From the NCBI GenBank assembly GCA_030425395.1, contig JAUIAS010000001.1, forward strand, positions 62,001 to 126,000: a stretch of DNA of 64,000 bases, written 5' to 3'. This document shows positions 52,712 through 62,410 of this stretch, one piece after another (within the stretch, counting starts at the first letter, position 1; each line of letters starts with the position of its first letter). Origin of the DNA: Alphaproteobacteria bacterium. GTDB lineage: Bacteria; Pseudomonadota; Alphaproteobacteria; Rhodobacterales; Rhodobacteraceae. Under the pieces are notes generated by a model. It made no database searches. It saw only the letters and a program-made list of their open reading frames with translations, and was not told the DNA's origin. Both the position numbers and the translations under genes were made by a program.

Positions 52712-54457
52712 CTATTCGTCATATGCTTCGGGGTCATCGCGGTTCAGGTCGCGGATGGCCACCGCAGTATCCTGCGCTTTGGCCAAAGACCACCGGATGC
52801 GCGTCGCATACTCCATCGCGCGACCAGATAGAACGACCTGTTTTGTCGCGCGGGGCTTGAGGCGTCCCTTCTCAAGGTAAACACTGGGTTCCAAAGCCAG
52901 ATCGCCGGTGCCGTCGTGACGGAAAATCCAGATTTCGCCGCTTTTGAGGGCCATGGACACCGCAGCACCGCCCAGATCAAGGGTCGCGTCCACCTCGGGA
53001 TGAAGATGGAACCGGATATCAAAGGCTATCCCCTTGAGCGTTCCAGCATCAAGCCGGGTGTCAAATCTCCGCTTGGCCGCATCATCGAGAGCAAGAAGCA
53101 TATCTTCTCCAACCATCCCGCGCCCGTCCAGAGTCAACTCCAGTGACCGCGCGTGGGTCAGCCCATAGCTGGCGACATACCCATCGTGGCCGCCTTCGAA
53201 TTTCAAGCCGTCAGAGATGCGTGTGATCTGGATCGGCACGGTCTGCGGCAACTGCACAAGAGGTTCGTGATTGGTCCCACGCGGCGACGCCCCCAAGCGC
53301 GCGCTGGAAAATCCGTCCAGACACAGGGTTGAATGCGATGGCGTCGCACGTCCGGCGCGTCGCCATTCGATGCCGAACGAACCGCCCGCCCCGCAATTGA
53401 CGATCAGGGGCCGGCGGCCCGAGGTCAGTTCAAACGCGAGGGTGGAGGCATGCGCATTATAAGACGCGCGTGCAGCAGGCGGCGGTGCAGCATCAATCAC
53501 AAGGCTGGTGCGCCCCCCGGACAGACGCGCAAAGCCCATGGACAGGCCGTCGGAATGGCGGTCGATCACATGGCTTGCCGCAAGCGCATGATCCAAGCGT
53601 CCCTCCAACCCGCGGCCGCCACCGTGAAACCGGGCCAGCCCGCCATCCGCATGTCGAAGGGTCCGCAAGGTCGGTGCGATCCGTTGTATGGCACCCTGAT
53701 GGCCCGGCGGCGTGCTTCTGCCTGCCTCGGACAAGGCGGCGGATGCCCAGACCAGCAAGGTAAACACTTCAAGCAGTTCTTCGGGGTTTCGGGTGGGCAG
53801 CCCGCCTTGATCGTCAATCCGAGTGGCACATTCGCGTGCCAGTTCGCGAACAGCCGGATCAGCAAGTTCTTCCATGCCCTGAAGGGCAAGTCCCGCATAA
53901 ATCAGGCCGGTCAATGCCTCGAACCGGGGCAGACCGGGGGCCGCGCCTTGCCATCGCTGGGACAAAAACCAGGTCTGTGCAGACAATGCGCGGTAGAACG
54001 CCTGGCTTTTCTCGCGTTCCTGCCCCCGCAAAAGAAATAGAGCGTGATTGATCCAGCGGATCAGCCGTCGCCCGGCCAGATCTGGCGTCCAACCCGGCCC
54101 ACGGCCATCGCCGTACCGGTCGATCCAGTCCCAAAGCCAGCGCTGCGCGCATTGTCGCGCGTTGTGATCACCCACGGCCGCCAGATCGTCGAGCCAGCCA
54201 AACCCGTGGGTTTCTGCATCAAAGCTCCAGTTTGGAGCCTCAACATCCCATAGGGATTTATCGGCCCCTTCGATCAGGTATCCCGCAAACAGCAGGTTGC
54301 CGGCCATCAACTGTCTGCCACGGGCGAATGTGCCGATTGTGCGGGGTTCGGGTTGATACACAAATCCCTTCGCCGCAGATTTCCTGCGGCTCCGCCGGGC
54401 GTATACCCGGTTGAGAATAGCGGTTCCCGTCTCGGAAATCCGATCCAAGGATATCAT
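52712..54457 (-). CDS. Heparinase II/III family protein
   Basis: 581 aa. N-terminal all-alpha toroid ([25 protein letters not shown] in pieces) and a C-terminal beta-sandwich heparinase II/III-like domain ([42 protein letters not shown]). No signal peptide is evident, so it may act inside the cell. Such proteins occur in a conserved position next to rsmB and purH in alphaproteobacteria (recalled); the substrate is not established. It is 20 bases before purH and 79 after the methyltransferase gene. Confidence 0.87.
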   Translation of the reverse strand: MISLDRISETGTAILNRVYARRSRRKSAAKGFVYQPEPRTIGTFARGRQLMAGNLLFAGYLIEGADKSLWDVEAPNWSFDAETHGFGWLDDLAAVGDHNARQCAQRWLWDWIDRYGDGRGPGWTPDLAGRRLIRWINHALFLLRGQEREKSQAFYRALSAQTWFLSQRWQGAAPGLPRFEALTGLIYAGLALQGMEELADPAVRELARECATRIDDQGGLPTRNPEELLEVFTLLVWASAALSEAGRSTPPGHQGAIQRIAPTLRTLRHADGGLARFHGGGRGLEGRLDHALAASHVIDRHSDGLSMGFARLSGGRTSLVIDAAPPPAARASYNAHASTLAFELTSGRRPLIVNCGAGGSFGIEWRRAGRATPSHSTLCLDGFSSARLGASPRGTNHEPLVQLPQTVPIQITRISDGLKFEGGHDGYVASYGLTHARSLELTLDGRGMVGEDMLLALDDAAKRRFDTRLDAGTLKGIAFDIRFHLHPEVDATLDLGGAAVSMALKSGEIWIFRHDGTGDLALEPSVYLEKGRLKPRATKQVVLSGRAMEYATRIRWSLAKAQDTAVAIRDLNRDDPEAYDE

Positions 54458-54536
54458 GCGTCCTGCCTCTCACGCTCTATGGCGCTGTGAACAAGACAAT
54501 AGCGCCTGCGCACACACAAGTCACCGACAAAGCGTA

Positions 54537-55802
54537 TCAGGCGGGTTTGTTCAGGCGCAGCACATAGAACCCATCCATCCCGCCCAGTTCGGGCCAATAG
54601 TCGGGCCGCAAGCGCAGCCCCCCTTCTTCGGTGATCCAAGCGGGATCGACGCCGGGCAGATCACAGGAAGCGGCGGTCGCCCCCGGCAGCCGTGCCAGCG
54701 CCTCTTCTCCCTGCACTTCACCTTCGTCAGGCAAAAGCGAGCAGGTGCAGAAAACAAGCCTGCCGCCGGGCCGAACAAGGGACCAAGCATGGTCGATCAT
54801 AGCCGATTGCAAATCAATAAGCGCGCCGAACTCCGATCCATCCTTGGCAAAGGGCAAATCGGGATGTCTTCGAATCGTCCCTGTGGCAGAGCACGGCGCA
54901 TCGAGGAGGACCGCGTCATACGCACCAGTTTCGTCAAAGACATCACCTGTGGCGATGTTGGCCACAAGGCCGGTGCGCGCAAGGTTCTGGCGAAGACGCT
55001 CAAGACGGTTGGCCGAGCTATCCACCGCACGGACCTGCGCGCCAGTTGCCGCGATCTGCATCGTCTTGCCGCCCGGCGCCGCGCAAAGGTCGAGAACGGT
55101 TTCGCCCTTTTTCGGAGCAAGCCAGTGCACGGCAAAAGTGGCAGCAGCATCCTGCACCCACCATGCGCCTTCGTCATACCCCGGCAAGGCGCTGATCTGG
55201 CCGGGGTCGTTAAGACGCAGACTGCCACTCGGCAAAATTACGCCCGGCAGACGGTCGGCCCATGCCTCCGCACCGCCGGGAATTGTCAGATCAACCGGAG
55301 CCGCCGCGAAATGCGCACGCTCCATCCCTGCAACCGCCTCCGGGCCCCAGGCCCGAACCAGCGGCTTGCGCAACCAGTTTGGCAGGCGCGGGATACGCAA
55401 GCCTTCCCATTTGGCCGGTTCAGTCTGGGCAACCTTGCGCAACACCGCATTGGCCAATCCCTTTAGCGCCCCATGCCGGCGATGACGCCCGATGATCTGG
55501 ACCACGTCGTTGACAACACCATGTGCTGCCCCTCCTGCGATCAGTTCCGCCGTGCCCAATCGCAACGCGTTGCGCACGAAATCCGGTGGTGCCTTGCGCA
55601 GATGACGCGCCAGCAGACGATCGACCCGTTCCAGCCATCGCAAGGTCAGGGTGGCAAGCCTTTGGGCGCGGGCGCGATCTTCGGGCGCAAGCGCGTCCAA
55701 GACACCCGCCGCCATGCATTCCGAGATCAGATTGCCTTCGGCGGTGACCTTTTCCAGCAAGTGAATCGCGGCCTTGCGCGCAGGAATTCCGCTCTCCGAC
55801 AT
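54537..55802 (-). CDS. RsmB-family 16S rRNA m5C methyltransferase
   Basis: 421 aa. NusB-like N-terminal domain (about 5-130) and a SAM methyltransferase domain with LDLCAAPGGKTMQIA, LDAPCSATGTIRRHPD (catalytic Cys in DAPC) and FCTCSLLPDEGE (second Cys). This matches RsmB/Sun, which methylates C967 of 16S rRNA. Start at 55802 (MSESGIPARK) follows AAAGGG by 9 bases; starts at 55808 and 55820 are possible. Confidence 0.9.
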   Translation of the reverse strand: MSESGIPARKAAIHLLEKVTAEGNLISECMAAGVLDALAPEDRARAQRLATLTLRWLERVDRLLARHLRKAPPDFVRNALRLGTAELIAGGAAHGVVNDVVQIIGRHRRHGALKGLANAVLRKVAQTEPAKWEGLRIPRLPNWLRKPLVRAWGPEAVAGMERAHFAAAPVDLTIPGGAEAWADRLPGVILPSGSLRLNDPGQISALPGYDEGAWWVQDAAATFAVHWLAPKKGETVLDLCAAPGGKTMQIAATGAQVRAVDSSANRLERLRQNLARTGLVANIATGDVFDETGAYDAVLLDAPCSATGTIRRHPDLPFAKDGSEFGALIDLQSAMIDHAWSLVRPGGRLVFCTCSLLPDEGEVQGEEALARLPGATAASCDLPGVDPAWITEEGGLRLRPDYWPELGGMDGFYVLRLNKPA

Positions 55803-55889
55803 CGGCATGCGCCCTTTCATGAATGGCGCGGGCTTGCTGCCGCGCATGGGCGGCGTATATCAGGGGCAAGAACGCGAAGGAACCCGCCC

Positions 55890-56084
55890 ATGTCCGACGA
55901 CCAAACTGCTTCCGAATCATCTCTGCCCGCGGCTGCACAGCGGGCATTGGCCGAGGCCCAGGAACGCCGCGAAAAAGAAGAGGCACGGCTGAAGGCCATG
56001 CCAAAAGAACTTGGCGGAAGAGACGGCCCCGAGCCTGTCAGGTATGGTGACTGGGAAAAGAAGGGCATAGCGATCGACTTTTGA
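55890..56084 (+). CDS. DUF1674 / succinate dehydrogenase assembly factor 4 homolog
   Basis: 64 aa, AAGGA ribosome site nine bases upstream. The C-terminal ELGGRDGPEPVRYGDWEKKGIAIDF (in pieces) is the DUF1674 signature of SDHAF4, which helps flavinylated SdhA assemble. The N-terminus is a short charged helix. It is divergent from rsmB across about 87 bases and convergent with the secreted protein gene. The SDH genes are not in the window. Confidence 0.88.
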   Translation: MSDDQTASESSLPAAAQRALAEAQERREKEEARLKAMPKELGGRDGPEPVRYGDWEKKGIAIDF

Positions 56085-56102
56085 TCGCCATGGCTGGCGG
56101 GA

Positions 56103-56474
56103 TCAGCGCAGACGGAAATCTGCCGAATCGCCGCGGCCGCGATCAGATGTAAACCGTATCCGATCACGGTTTACGCGAACTTCCTGACAGTTAAATCCCA
56201 GATTGCTGCCACCCCACACCAGTTCGCGGCAGAAGTATCCGTCGCGCCACGACCATTGGCCTGTGATCTCCCACGTCGCCCCGCGACCTGAAATCTCGCC
56301 CTGCGGCGATACCTCAAGCTTGACCAACGGGCGGGTCAGCACCTTGCCCGAAACAATGTTCTGAAATTCGCCTTCATCGCTGATCTTGTCGAATTCGGCC
56401 CACGCGGGTGCGGCGGCTGCCATTCCGAAAGACAGCCCAAACACCATCGCTGCAAATGCGGTTCTTATCGGCAT
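56103..56474 (-). CDS. Secreted small protein of unknown function
   Basis: 123 aa with a signal peptide (MPIRTAFAAMVFGLSFGMAA..AWA, cut before EFDK). The mature part is about 95 residues, has two cysteines (YFCRELVWGG and NLGFNCQEVRV) that may form a disulfide and reads like a beta-rich domain (EISGRGATWEITGQWSWRDGYF in pieces). Start 56474 has GGGGAT. I do not recognise the family. A longer frame to 56522 exists but lacks a ribosome site. Confidence 0.75.
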   Translation of the reverse strand: MPIRTAFAAMVFGLSFGMAAAAPAWAEFDKISDEGEFQNIVSGKVLTRPLVKLEVSPQGEISGRGATWEITGQWSWRDGYFCRELVWGGSNLGFNCQEVRVNRDRIRFTSDRGRGDSADFRLR

Positions 56475-56621
56475 ATCTATCCCCATGAGGAACGCTATGA
56501 CTTGGATACGCAACAATACCACAACTGGATGAGTCGCGACACGACAATACCGATCACATCGGCGCTATCGCCGTCAGTGACTGCACTGAAACGCCTTGTC
56601 GCCAGACCACTAAAAGCCCAC

Positions 56622-57431
56622 TTACAGACCAAGTACATCCATCATGTCATATTGACCGGGCGTTTTTCCTTGCCCCCAGAGGGCGGCGCGCAGCGCGCCA
56701 CGCGCGAACAGCGCGCGATCAGTCGCGACATGGCGCAGCACAATGCGTTCGCCCGCGCCCGCAAATAACACATCATGTTCACCAACGATATCGCCGCCAC
56801 GGATCGCGGTGAAACCGATATCACCCGGCTTGCGTGCACCAGTGATGCCATCGCGGCCTCTGTCGGCCACTTCACTCAAATCCACGCCGCGGCCTTCGGC
56901 GGCCGCTTCTCCCAGCATCAGGGCGGTGCCTGATGGCGCATCAACTTTCTGATTATGGTGCGCCTCGATCACTTCGATGTCGAACTCTTCGCCCAGCGCC
57001 GCCGATACCATACGCGTCAGCTTGGTCAAAAGGTTCACCCCAAGGCTCATGTTGCCAGCTCTGACGATCACCGCATGGCGCGAAGCCGGTTCCAGCGCGG
57101 CGATCTGGTCTTCAGACATACCGGTTGTGCCGATCACATGCACCAAACGCGCTTGCGCTGCAAAACGGGCAAAATCAAGTGTTGCTTGAGGGGCTGTGAA
57201 GTCCACGACCGCCTGCGCGGTGGCGAATGCCTCGAGCGGGTCATCGGTGACACGCACACCAATCGGCGCACCGCCCATCGCTTCGCCCAGATCCTGACCG
57301 ATCCACGGATGCCCTTCACGCTCGACCGCACCGCTGACCGTCGCCTTGTCGCTGCCACGAATGGTTTGGACCAGCATCTGGCCCATCCGTCCCGATGCTC
57401 CCGTCACGACGATTCCCGGCTGCGTGGTCAT
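56622..57431 (-). CDS. dapB: 4-hydroxy-tetrahydrodipicolinate reductase DapB
   Basis: 269 aa. NAD(P) motif [20 protein letters not shown], the catalytic [17 protein letters not shown] region and [17 protein letters not shown]. The enzyme reduces HTPA to tetrahydrodipicolinate in lysine and meso-DAP synthesis. It is divergent from rbfA. Confidence 0.96.
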   Translation of the reverse strand: MTTQPGIVVTGASGRMGQMLVQTIRGSDKATVSGAVEREGHPWIGQDLGEAMGGAPIGVRVTDDPLEAFATAQAVVDFTAPQATLDFARFAAQARLVHVIGTTGMSEDQIAALEPASRHAVIVRAGNMSLGVNLLTKLTRMVSAALGEEFDIEVIEAHHNQKVDAPSGTALMLGEAAAEGRGVDLSEVADRGRDGITGARKPGDIGFTAIRGGDIVGEHDVLFAGAGERIVLRHVATDRALFARGALRAALWGQGKTPGQYDMMDVLGL

Positions 57432-57515
57432 ATCTGTGTCTCCTCTTGGCTTGGCTTGTCCTTATCCGAGTGCTGGTCGCTTGGCAAAGCCTGTCAGCAG
57501 GCGTAAGTGAGGGGT

Positions 57516-57911
57516 ATGGGTAAGAACAAATTCCACGACGGGCCTGGCCCTTCTCAAAGACAGCTTCGTGTCGGCGAACTCATTCGCCGGTCACTCTCCG
57601 AGGTATTGGCACGGGGTGATATCCACGACCCGGAACTGAACCGACTGTCCATCACCGTGGGAGAAGTCAGCACGTCACCTGACCTCAAGATCGCCACGGC
57701 CTATGTGCTGCCGCTGGGTGGCACGGGCAAGGAAGACGTGGTTCAACTCCTGGCGCGCAACAAGGGTGAACTGCGCCGGATCATCGGCAAGAAACTTTCG
57801 CTGAAGTTTGCCCCTGATTTGCGGTTCCGTATCGACGAAACCTTCGACCAACTGGACGAAACCCGTCGGCTGTTCGCGCAGGATGAGGTGCGGCGGGACG
57901 TGGAATCGTGA
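57516..57911 (+). CDS. rbfA: Ribosome-binding factor A
   Basis: 131 aa. KH-like Rbf[46 protein letters not shown] and [16 protein letters not shown]. It matures the 16S rRNA 5' end in the 30S subunit, especially in cold. Start at 57516 (MGKNKFHDG); a GTG at 57507 in the same frame is the alternative. The stop overlaps the next gene by 4 bases (GTGA), and truB follows, as in many alphaproteobacteria. Confidence 0.95.
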   Translation: MGKNKFHDGPGPSQRQLRVGELIRRSLSEVLARGDIHDPELNRLSITVGEVSTSPDLKIATAYVLPLGGTGKEDVVQLLARNKGELRRIIGKKLSLKFAPDLRFRIDETFDQLDETRRLFAQDEVRRDVES

Positions 57912-58660
57912 AGCCGCTGGCCGGTCTGGCCGTCTGGTTGATCGGCAGCGCGGTCGCCGCGTCCGAGCCTGAGGCCCAGCCGTTTTGCAAGAGCGTCGAA
58001 TTTCGCGCGCAGACATTCACAGTCTGCGAAGCCGACGCCACACGAGACGATATCCGCATCTTTCTCAACGGCACAAATGGTCAGCCGCTTGGCCATTTTT
58101 CACGCTTGTCAAATATGCTGGACGCAAGCGGCAAAACCCTCCTGTTCGCGATGAACGGTGGCATGTATCACCCGGATCGAAGCCCGGTCGGCCATTATGT
58201 CGAAGACGGCCGCGAAATGATGCGTGTGATCGAAGGGGCCGGGCCGGGCAATTTCGGAATGGTGCCAAACGGAATATTCTGTGTGGCGGCCGACAGCGCC
58301 AAGGTGATCGAAACCGAGACCTATGTTCGCGACCGGCCTGATTGCCGCTTTGCCACGCAATCGGGGCCGATGCTGGTTATTGACGGGGAACTGCATCCTA
58401 GATTCTTACCCCAAAGCGACAGCCGCTATATCCGCAACGGGGTTGGCACCAGCGCAGACGGCACCCATGTGGTCTTTGCCAAATCCGAAGGCGTTGTGAA
58501 TTTCCACGACTTCGCATCGCTGTTTCGTGATCATTTGGGGCTACCGTCCGCATTATACTTGGATGGCAACATCTCAAGGCTGTTCGATGCAGGGGCCGGG
58601 CGGGATGACCCCGGATTTCGCATGGGGCCAATCATCGCCATCGTGGGCGCATCCAAATAA
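57908..58660 (+). CDS. Phosphodiester glycosidase family protein (NAGPA-like, DUF2233)
   Basis: 250 aa with a short signal peptide ([24 protein letters not shown] start at 57908). NAGPA/DUF2233 features: [43 protein letters not shown], and a C-terminal [11 protein letters not shown]. The family hydrolyses phosphodiester-linked sugars, for example uncovering GlcNAc, and is often exported. It lies inside the rbfA-truB unit through a 4-base overlap with rbfA, an unexpected partner for ribosome genes. Confidence 0.87.
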   Translation: MKPLAGLAVWLIGSAVAASEPEAQPFCKSVEFRAQTFTVCEADATRDDIRIFLNGTNGQPLGHFSRLSNMLDASGKTLLFAMNGGMYHPDRSPVGHYVEDGREMMRVIEGAGPGNFGMVPNGIFCVAADSAKVIETETYVRDRPDCRFATQSGPMLVIDGELHPRFLPQSDSRYIRNGVGTSADGTHVVFAKSEGVVNFHDFASLFRDHLGLPSALYLDGNISRLFDAGAGRDDPGFRMGPIIAIVGASK

Positions 58661-58730
58661 CCCACCATTGACGCGCGAAACCCGAAGGGTATAAGCCGCC
58701 GCTCTGGAAACCACGACGGACAGGCGCAAC

Positions 58731-59633
58731 ATGGCACGCAAGGGGCGCGATATTTCGGGCTGGCTCATCATCGACAAACCCGCGGGGCCGACATCGACCG
58801 CCGTGGTGAACAAGGTGCGCTGGGCGCTGAACGCCAAAAAAGCGGGACATGCAGGAACGCTGGACCCCGATGCCACCGGTGTTCTGGCCGTGGCGCTGGG
58901 TGAAGCAACCAAGACGATCCCCTATGTAACGGACGCGCTGAAAGCCTACCGTTTTACCGTGCGCTTCGGAGCCGCGACCAATACCGATGATGCCGAAGGC
59001 GAAATTCTGACCACGTCGGATGCCCGCCCCAGCGACGATCAGATCAAAGATGCGTTGCCCGCGTTTTTGGGCGACATCATGCAGGTACCGCCACAATTTT
59101 CCGCGGTGAAGATAGACGGGGAGCGGGCCTATAAACGCGCGCGCGACGGTGAAACCGTAGAAATTCAAGCCCGACCGCTATGGGTGGATGAGTTGATCCT
59201 TACCGACAGGCCTGATGCCGATCATGCCGAGTTCGAGATGGTTTGCGGCAAGGGCGGTTACGTCCGGTCCATCGCGCGCGATTTGGGCGAGGCGCTGGGA
59301 TGTTACGGCCATGTGCGCGAATTGCGCCGGGTTTGGTCCGGACCTTTCGAGGTTGAGGACGCGGTGACTCTGGAGCAAGTGGAAGCGAAGGCCCGCACGC
59401 CCGACCTGGATGAATGCCTACTACCCATCGAAACCGGATTGGCTGACCTGCCCAGACTGACCTGCACCGCGGACGGCGCGGCCCGGTTGCGCAATGGCAA
59501 CCCGGGAACAGTGCTGCCCGGCGATGCGGAATATGGCGATGAATGCTGGGCGATCCATGACGGCGTCCCGGTGGCGGTCGGGCGCTACAAATCCGGCCAG
59601 TTGCATCCAAGCCGGGTGTTCAACATTGGTTGA
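58731..59633 (+). CDS. truB: tRNA pseudouridine(55) synthase TruB
   Basis: 300 aa. [51 protein letters not shown] (catalytic Asp in GTLDPDATG) and the RGVRGGYVRSI-like [18 protein letters not shown]. It makes pseudouridine 55 in the tRNA T-arm. It overlaps the following DUF1643 gene by 8 bases. Confidence 0.96.
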   Translation: MARKGRDISGWLIIDKPAGPTSTAVVNKVRWALNAKKAGHAGTLDPDATGVLAVALGEATKTIPYVTDALKAYRFTVRFGAATNTDDAEGEILTTSDARPSDDQIKDALPAFLGDIMQVPPQFSAVKIDGERAYKRARDGETVEIQARPLWVDELILTDRPDADHAEFEMVCGKGGYVRSIARDLGEALGCYGHVRELRRVWSGPFEVEDAVTLEQVEAKARTPDLDECLLPIETGLADLPRLTCTADGAARLRNGNPGTVLPGDAEYGDECWAIHDGVPVAVGRYKSGQLHPSRVFNIG

Positions 59634-60153
59634 GCAACCCATTTCGCGGCGTTTTCTCAAGGGCGACGCGGAATCAGTGGCCGAGTATTCGCCCTGCGAA
59701 CGCTATCGCTATTCTCTCAAACGGGTTTGGGATGACGCAGGGCGGCGCGTGATGTTCGTGATGCTGAACCCTTCCACCGCGACCGAGGCCCAGAACGATC
59801 CGACGATCGAACGGTGCGAGCGACGCGCGCGCGCGCTTGGGTTTGGCGGCTTCATGGCCACCAATATCTTTGCTTGGCGCGACACCGATCCGGCGGGGTT
59901 ACGCAAGGCCATTGAACCTGTCGGCTCAGCCAACGATGCCATCGTGCTGCAGGGGGCCGGATGGGCCGATCTGACCATCGCCGCATGGGGTGTGCACGGG
60001 CTTTTTCTTGATCGCGGCACCGAGGTCGAGACGCTCTTACGCGGGTCGGGGCATGCTCTTTTTCATCTGGGGTTGACCAAGGCAGGGTTGCCACGCCATC
60101 CGCTTTACGTGGCCTATGCCCGCCAGCCTGAATTGTGGTTGCCAACGCGTTAA
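59626..60153 (+). CDS. DUF1643 family protein
   Basis: 175 aa. [37 protein letters not shown] and [15 protein letters not shown] are DUF1643 signatures; the family is of unknown function. The start is read as TTG 59626, overlapping the truB stop by 8 bases, because no in-frame ATG lies close to the conserved block and upstream ATGs fall deep in truB. The start is therefore not certain. Confidence 0.8.
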   Translation: MVEQPISRRFLKGDAESVAEYSPCERYRYSLKRVWDDAGRRVMFVMLNPSTATEAQNDPTIERCERRARALGFGGFMATNIFAWRDTDPAGLRKAIEPVGSANDAIVLQGAGWADLTIAAWGVHGLFLDRGTEVETLLRGSGHALFHLGLTKAGLPRHPLYVAYARQPELWLPTR

Positions 60154-60242
60154 CCACCTGATTCAATTAGCTTTGACCTGAACAGTTCCCGGATGGGATG
60201 ATCCACAGTGGTGGGATCGGTATCCAGAACTGGAAGGGTGAT

Positions 60243-61202
60243 ATGCTTTTTATCGCGGGCCTGATGGGGCTGTTTGCGGTCGGAACGGCTGCCATGCTCG
60301 ATTTTGACGACAATGACGACGACACAGAAGAAAGCAATAGTGGAGATCTGACCGAAAATGACACCGAAACCGGCCACGCGGTGACCGGGTTGGATGCTTT
60401 GACCGCGCCTGAAGCATCCGATTCCTTCGACGGTCAGACCGGCACACCCGCTGACGATGAAATTGTCAGCCGCGAAGGCACCGACTGGATCGCGGCCTAT
60501 GACGGCGATGACGTGGTTAGCGGCAACGACGGACAGGAAGCACTTAATGGATATGGCGGAGACGACACTATCAGCGGCGGTGCGGGCGATGACACTTTGA
60601 TCGGCGAAGACGGGGATGACACCCTGTCAGGCGACTCAGGGCACGACCACCTGACAGGCGGCGAAGGCAACGATTCGCTGTCGGGCGGGGTCGAGGACGA
60701 CACCCTGATCGGATCAGGCGGAGATGACACTTTGGCCGGCGGGAGCGGGAACGACGCTCTGAGCGGTGGACTTGGCAACGATCACCTGTCCGGCGGAGCT
60801 GGGGCAGACACCCTTTTCGGTGGGCATGGCAATGACGTCATCGACGGAATGGGAGGCGAAGACGACAGCCCCGAGATGGATTTCCTGAACGGAGGCGATG
60901 GAGATGACACCATATTTGCCGGTTTTGGGGATATCGTGACAACTGGGCAGGGTCAGGATGATGTGGTCCTTTCTTCAGATGGCACCGACGCGCCGCCGGT
61001 AGAAATCATGGACTTTGACCCCGATCAGGATCGCCTGATCCTGTATTGGGACAGCGCGACCCTAGGCGCACCAATCCTGTCTTTCGAAATTGACGATACC
61101 GGTGATGGCGTTTTGCTGGCCAATGGGTCTGTCGTCGCACATCTTGGCGAGGCCGAGGTCGATCCGGCCAGCGTTTCTGTCCTTGCGCCCCAACGGGGAT
61201 GA
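60243..61202 (+). CDS. Calcium-binding RTX repeat protein with hydrophobic N-terminus
   Basis: 319 aa. N-terminal hydrophobic stretch (1-18, MLFIAGLMGLFAVGTAAM), an acidic linker (19-75), then about a dozen RTX nonapeptides GGxGxDxUx between residues 84 and 225, and a C-terminal segment with DFDPDQDRLILYWD typical of the RTX tail. RTX repeats bind Ca2+ and fold after type I secretion. AAGGGTGAT ribosome site. I recall Rhodobacterales RTX proteins that share this N-terminal block; its role is unknown. No type I secretion genes are adjacent. Confidence 0.87.
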   Translation: MLFIAGLMGLFAVGTAAMLDFDDNDDDTEESNSGDLTENDTETGHAVTGLDALTAPEASDSFDGQTGTPADDEIVSREGTDWIAAYDGDDVVSGNDGQEALNGYGGDDTISGGAGDDTLIGEDGDDTLSGDSGHDHLTGGEGNDSLSGGVEDDTLIGSGGDDTLAGGSGNDALSGGLGNDHLSGGAGADTLFGGHGNDVIDGMGGEDDSPEMDFLNGGDGDDTIFAGFGDIVTTGQGQDDVVLSSDGTDAPPVEIMDFDPDQDRLILYWDSATLGAPILSFEIDDTGDGVLLANGSVVAHLGEAEVDPASVSVLAPQRG

Positions 61203-61257
61203 TGATCGCGAATATCTTTTCCTTTGCTTTCAGACTATGGCGAGATATACGCCGCCA

Positions 61258-61279
61258 TCCGCCCATAGATTCGGGCGGA
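61258..61279 (+). other. Stem-loop in rpsO leader
   Basis: TCCGCCC and GGGCGGA form a 7-bp stem with an 8-base loop about 70 bases upstream of rpsO. It could be part of an S15 autoregulatory leader or a terminator without T-run for the RTX gene. Confidence 0.4.
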
Positions 61280-61349
61280 GCCTCCACGGGCCTGTGCTGG
61301 ACGACATCCCGGCCTGCGCCATAACCCTTAACCTTTAAAGGAGATCCCG

Positions 61350-61619
61350 ATGTCGATCACTGCTGAAGAAAAAGCACGCCTGATGAAAGAATTCGCGACC
61401 AAGGAAGGCGATACAGGTTCGCCCGAAGTTCAGGTCGCAATCCTGACCTCGCGTATCACCACGCTGACCGAGCACTTCAAGACACACAAGAAGGACAACC
61501 ACGGCCGCCGTGGTCTTCTGAAAATGGTTGCACAGCGCCGCAAGCTGCTGGACTACCTGCGTGGCAAGGAAGAGGCCCGGTACAAAGATCTGATCAAGCG
61601 TTTGGGCATCCGCCGCTGA
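61350..61619 (+). CDS. rpsO: 30S ribosomal protein S15
   Basis: 89 aa. Canonical S15: [58 protein letters not shown] in pieces. AAAGGAGAT ribosome site. S15 binds the central 16S domain. A strong terminator follows, and the usual partner pnp is 1.1 kb away, separated by an antisense hydrolase gene. Confidence 0.97.
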   Translation: MSITAEEKARLMKEFATKEGDTGSPEVQVAILTSRITTLTEHFKTHKKDNHGRRGLLKMVAQRRKLLDYLRGKEEARYKDLIKRLGIRR

Positions 61620-61650
61620 TCGCACACGATCACGACGATCCTGACTTGGA

Positions 61651-61676
61651 ACGCCCGCCATTGCGCGGGCGTTTTT
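61651..61676 (+). terminator. Rho-independent terminator of rpsO
   Basis: ACGCCCGC and GCGGGCGT form an 8-bp stem with a 6-base loop, followed by TTTT, 31 bases after the rpsO stop. It also precedes the convergent hydrolase stop at 61691. Confidence 0.85.
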
Positions 61677-61690
61677 CATTTGGGGAGCCG

Positions 61691-62410
61691 TCAGCGCGTC
61701 GGATCATGCCGGCGGATCAAAGCCGCCACGCGTTGCGCGATCGCTATGCTGCCTTTACGCGACGGGTGAATGCGATCCGAGGAATGGAACGACGTGTCGC
61801 CGGATGGCACCAAATCGGCGTTGGACAGGAACCAAACACCGTCCATCTGGCTGGCCATCGCGGCCAGCCGGGCGTCATAAGCATCGCCTTCGTTCTTGCA
61901 ATGCTCGATGGTAGAGCCGCTTCCCGGGCTGCGCAGGTAGCCAAAGAACACAACGCGCGCTCCGGTCTTGCGAATGCGGCGCACCAGATCGGGCACAGCG
62001 CCCTTACGCCCGTCCGCTGATACCATACGGTTCATCCGTCCCTCGCATTTGCGGCACCCGCAACCAAGCCACAGATCGTTGCCGCCACCGGTCATTACCA
62101 CCCAATCCCAGTCACCCGGCCGAAACTGCGCCGAGATCCGCTTGCCCATCGCGCCCGAGATCGGCAACGCGTAGATCATGAACGCGCCAACGTTGGCGTG
62201 GCTTCGCACTGGTTCCTTGAGAATCTGAGACAAAACCTGCGGTATCGACCGCCCGCCCAACCCGTTCCACGACATCAGGGAATCGCCGATGGCAAGAATC
62301 TTGGCATCGTCTTTTTGCCTTTGCTGAACCACTTCCCCCTGGGCCATGGCGGGAGCCGCCACAAGCAATGACAGGACAAAGGCAACAAGAGCAAAAGGAG
62401 TGCGCAGCAT
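61691..62410 (-). CDS. SGNH/GDSL-type hydrolase, secreted
   Basis: 239 aa with a signal peptide (MLRTPFALVAFVLSLLVAAP..AMA). SGNH blocks: IGDSL with the likely nucleophile Ser, GGGNDLW and the C-terminal DRIHPS (Asp/His). It is probably an exported esterase or acyl-hydrolase; the substrate is unknown, though such proteins often modify envelope polysaccharide. Start 62410 follows GGAAAGA; a longer frame to 62461 is less likely. It is inserted antisense between rpsO and pnp. Confidence 0.85.
   Translation of the reverse strand: MLRTPFALVAFVLSLLVAAPAMAQGEVVQQRQKDDAKILAIGDSLMSWNGLGGRSIPQVLSQILKEPVRSHANVGAFMIYALPISGAMGKRISAQFRPGDWDWVVMTGGGNDLWLGCGCRKCEGRMNRMVSADGRKGAVPDLVRRIRKTGARVVFFGYLRSPGSGSTIEHCKNEGDAYDARLAAMASQMDGVWFLSNADLVPSGDTSFHSSDRIHPSRKGSIAIAQRVAALIRRHDPTR

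Noticed and set aside
60497-60900. Tandem DNA repeats within the RTX gene
   Set aside because: They are the coding repeats for glycine/aspartate nonapeptides rather than an independent repeat element.
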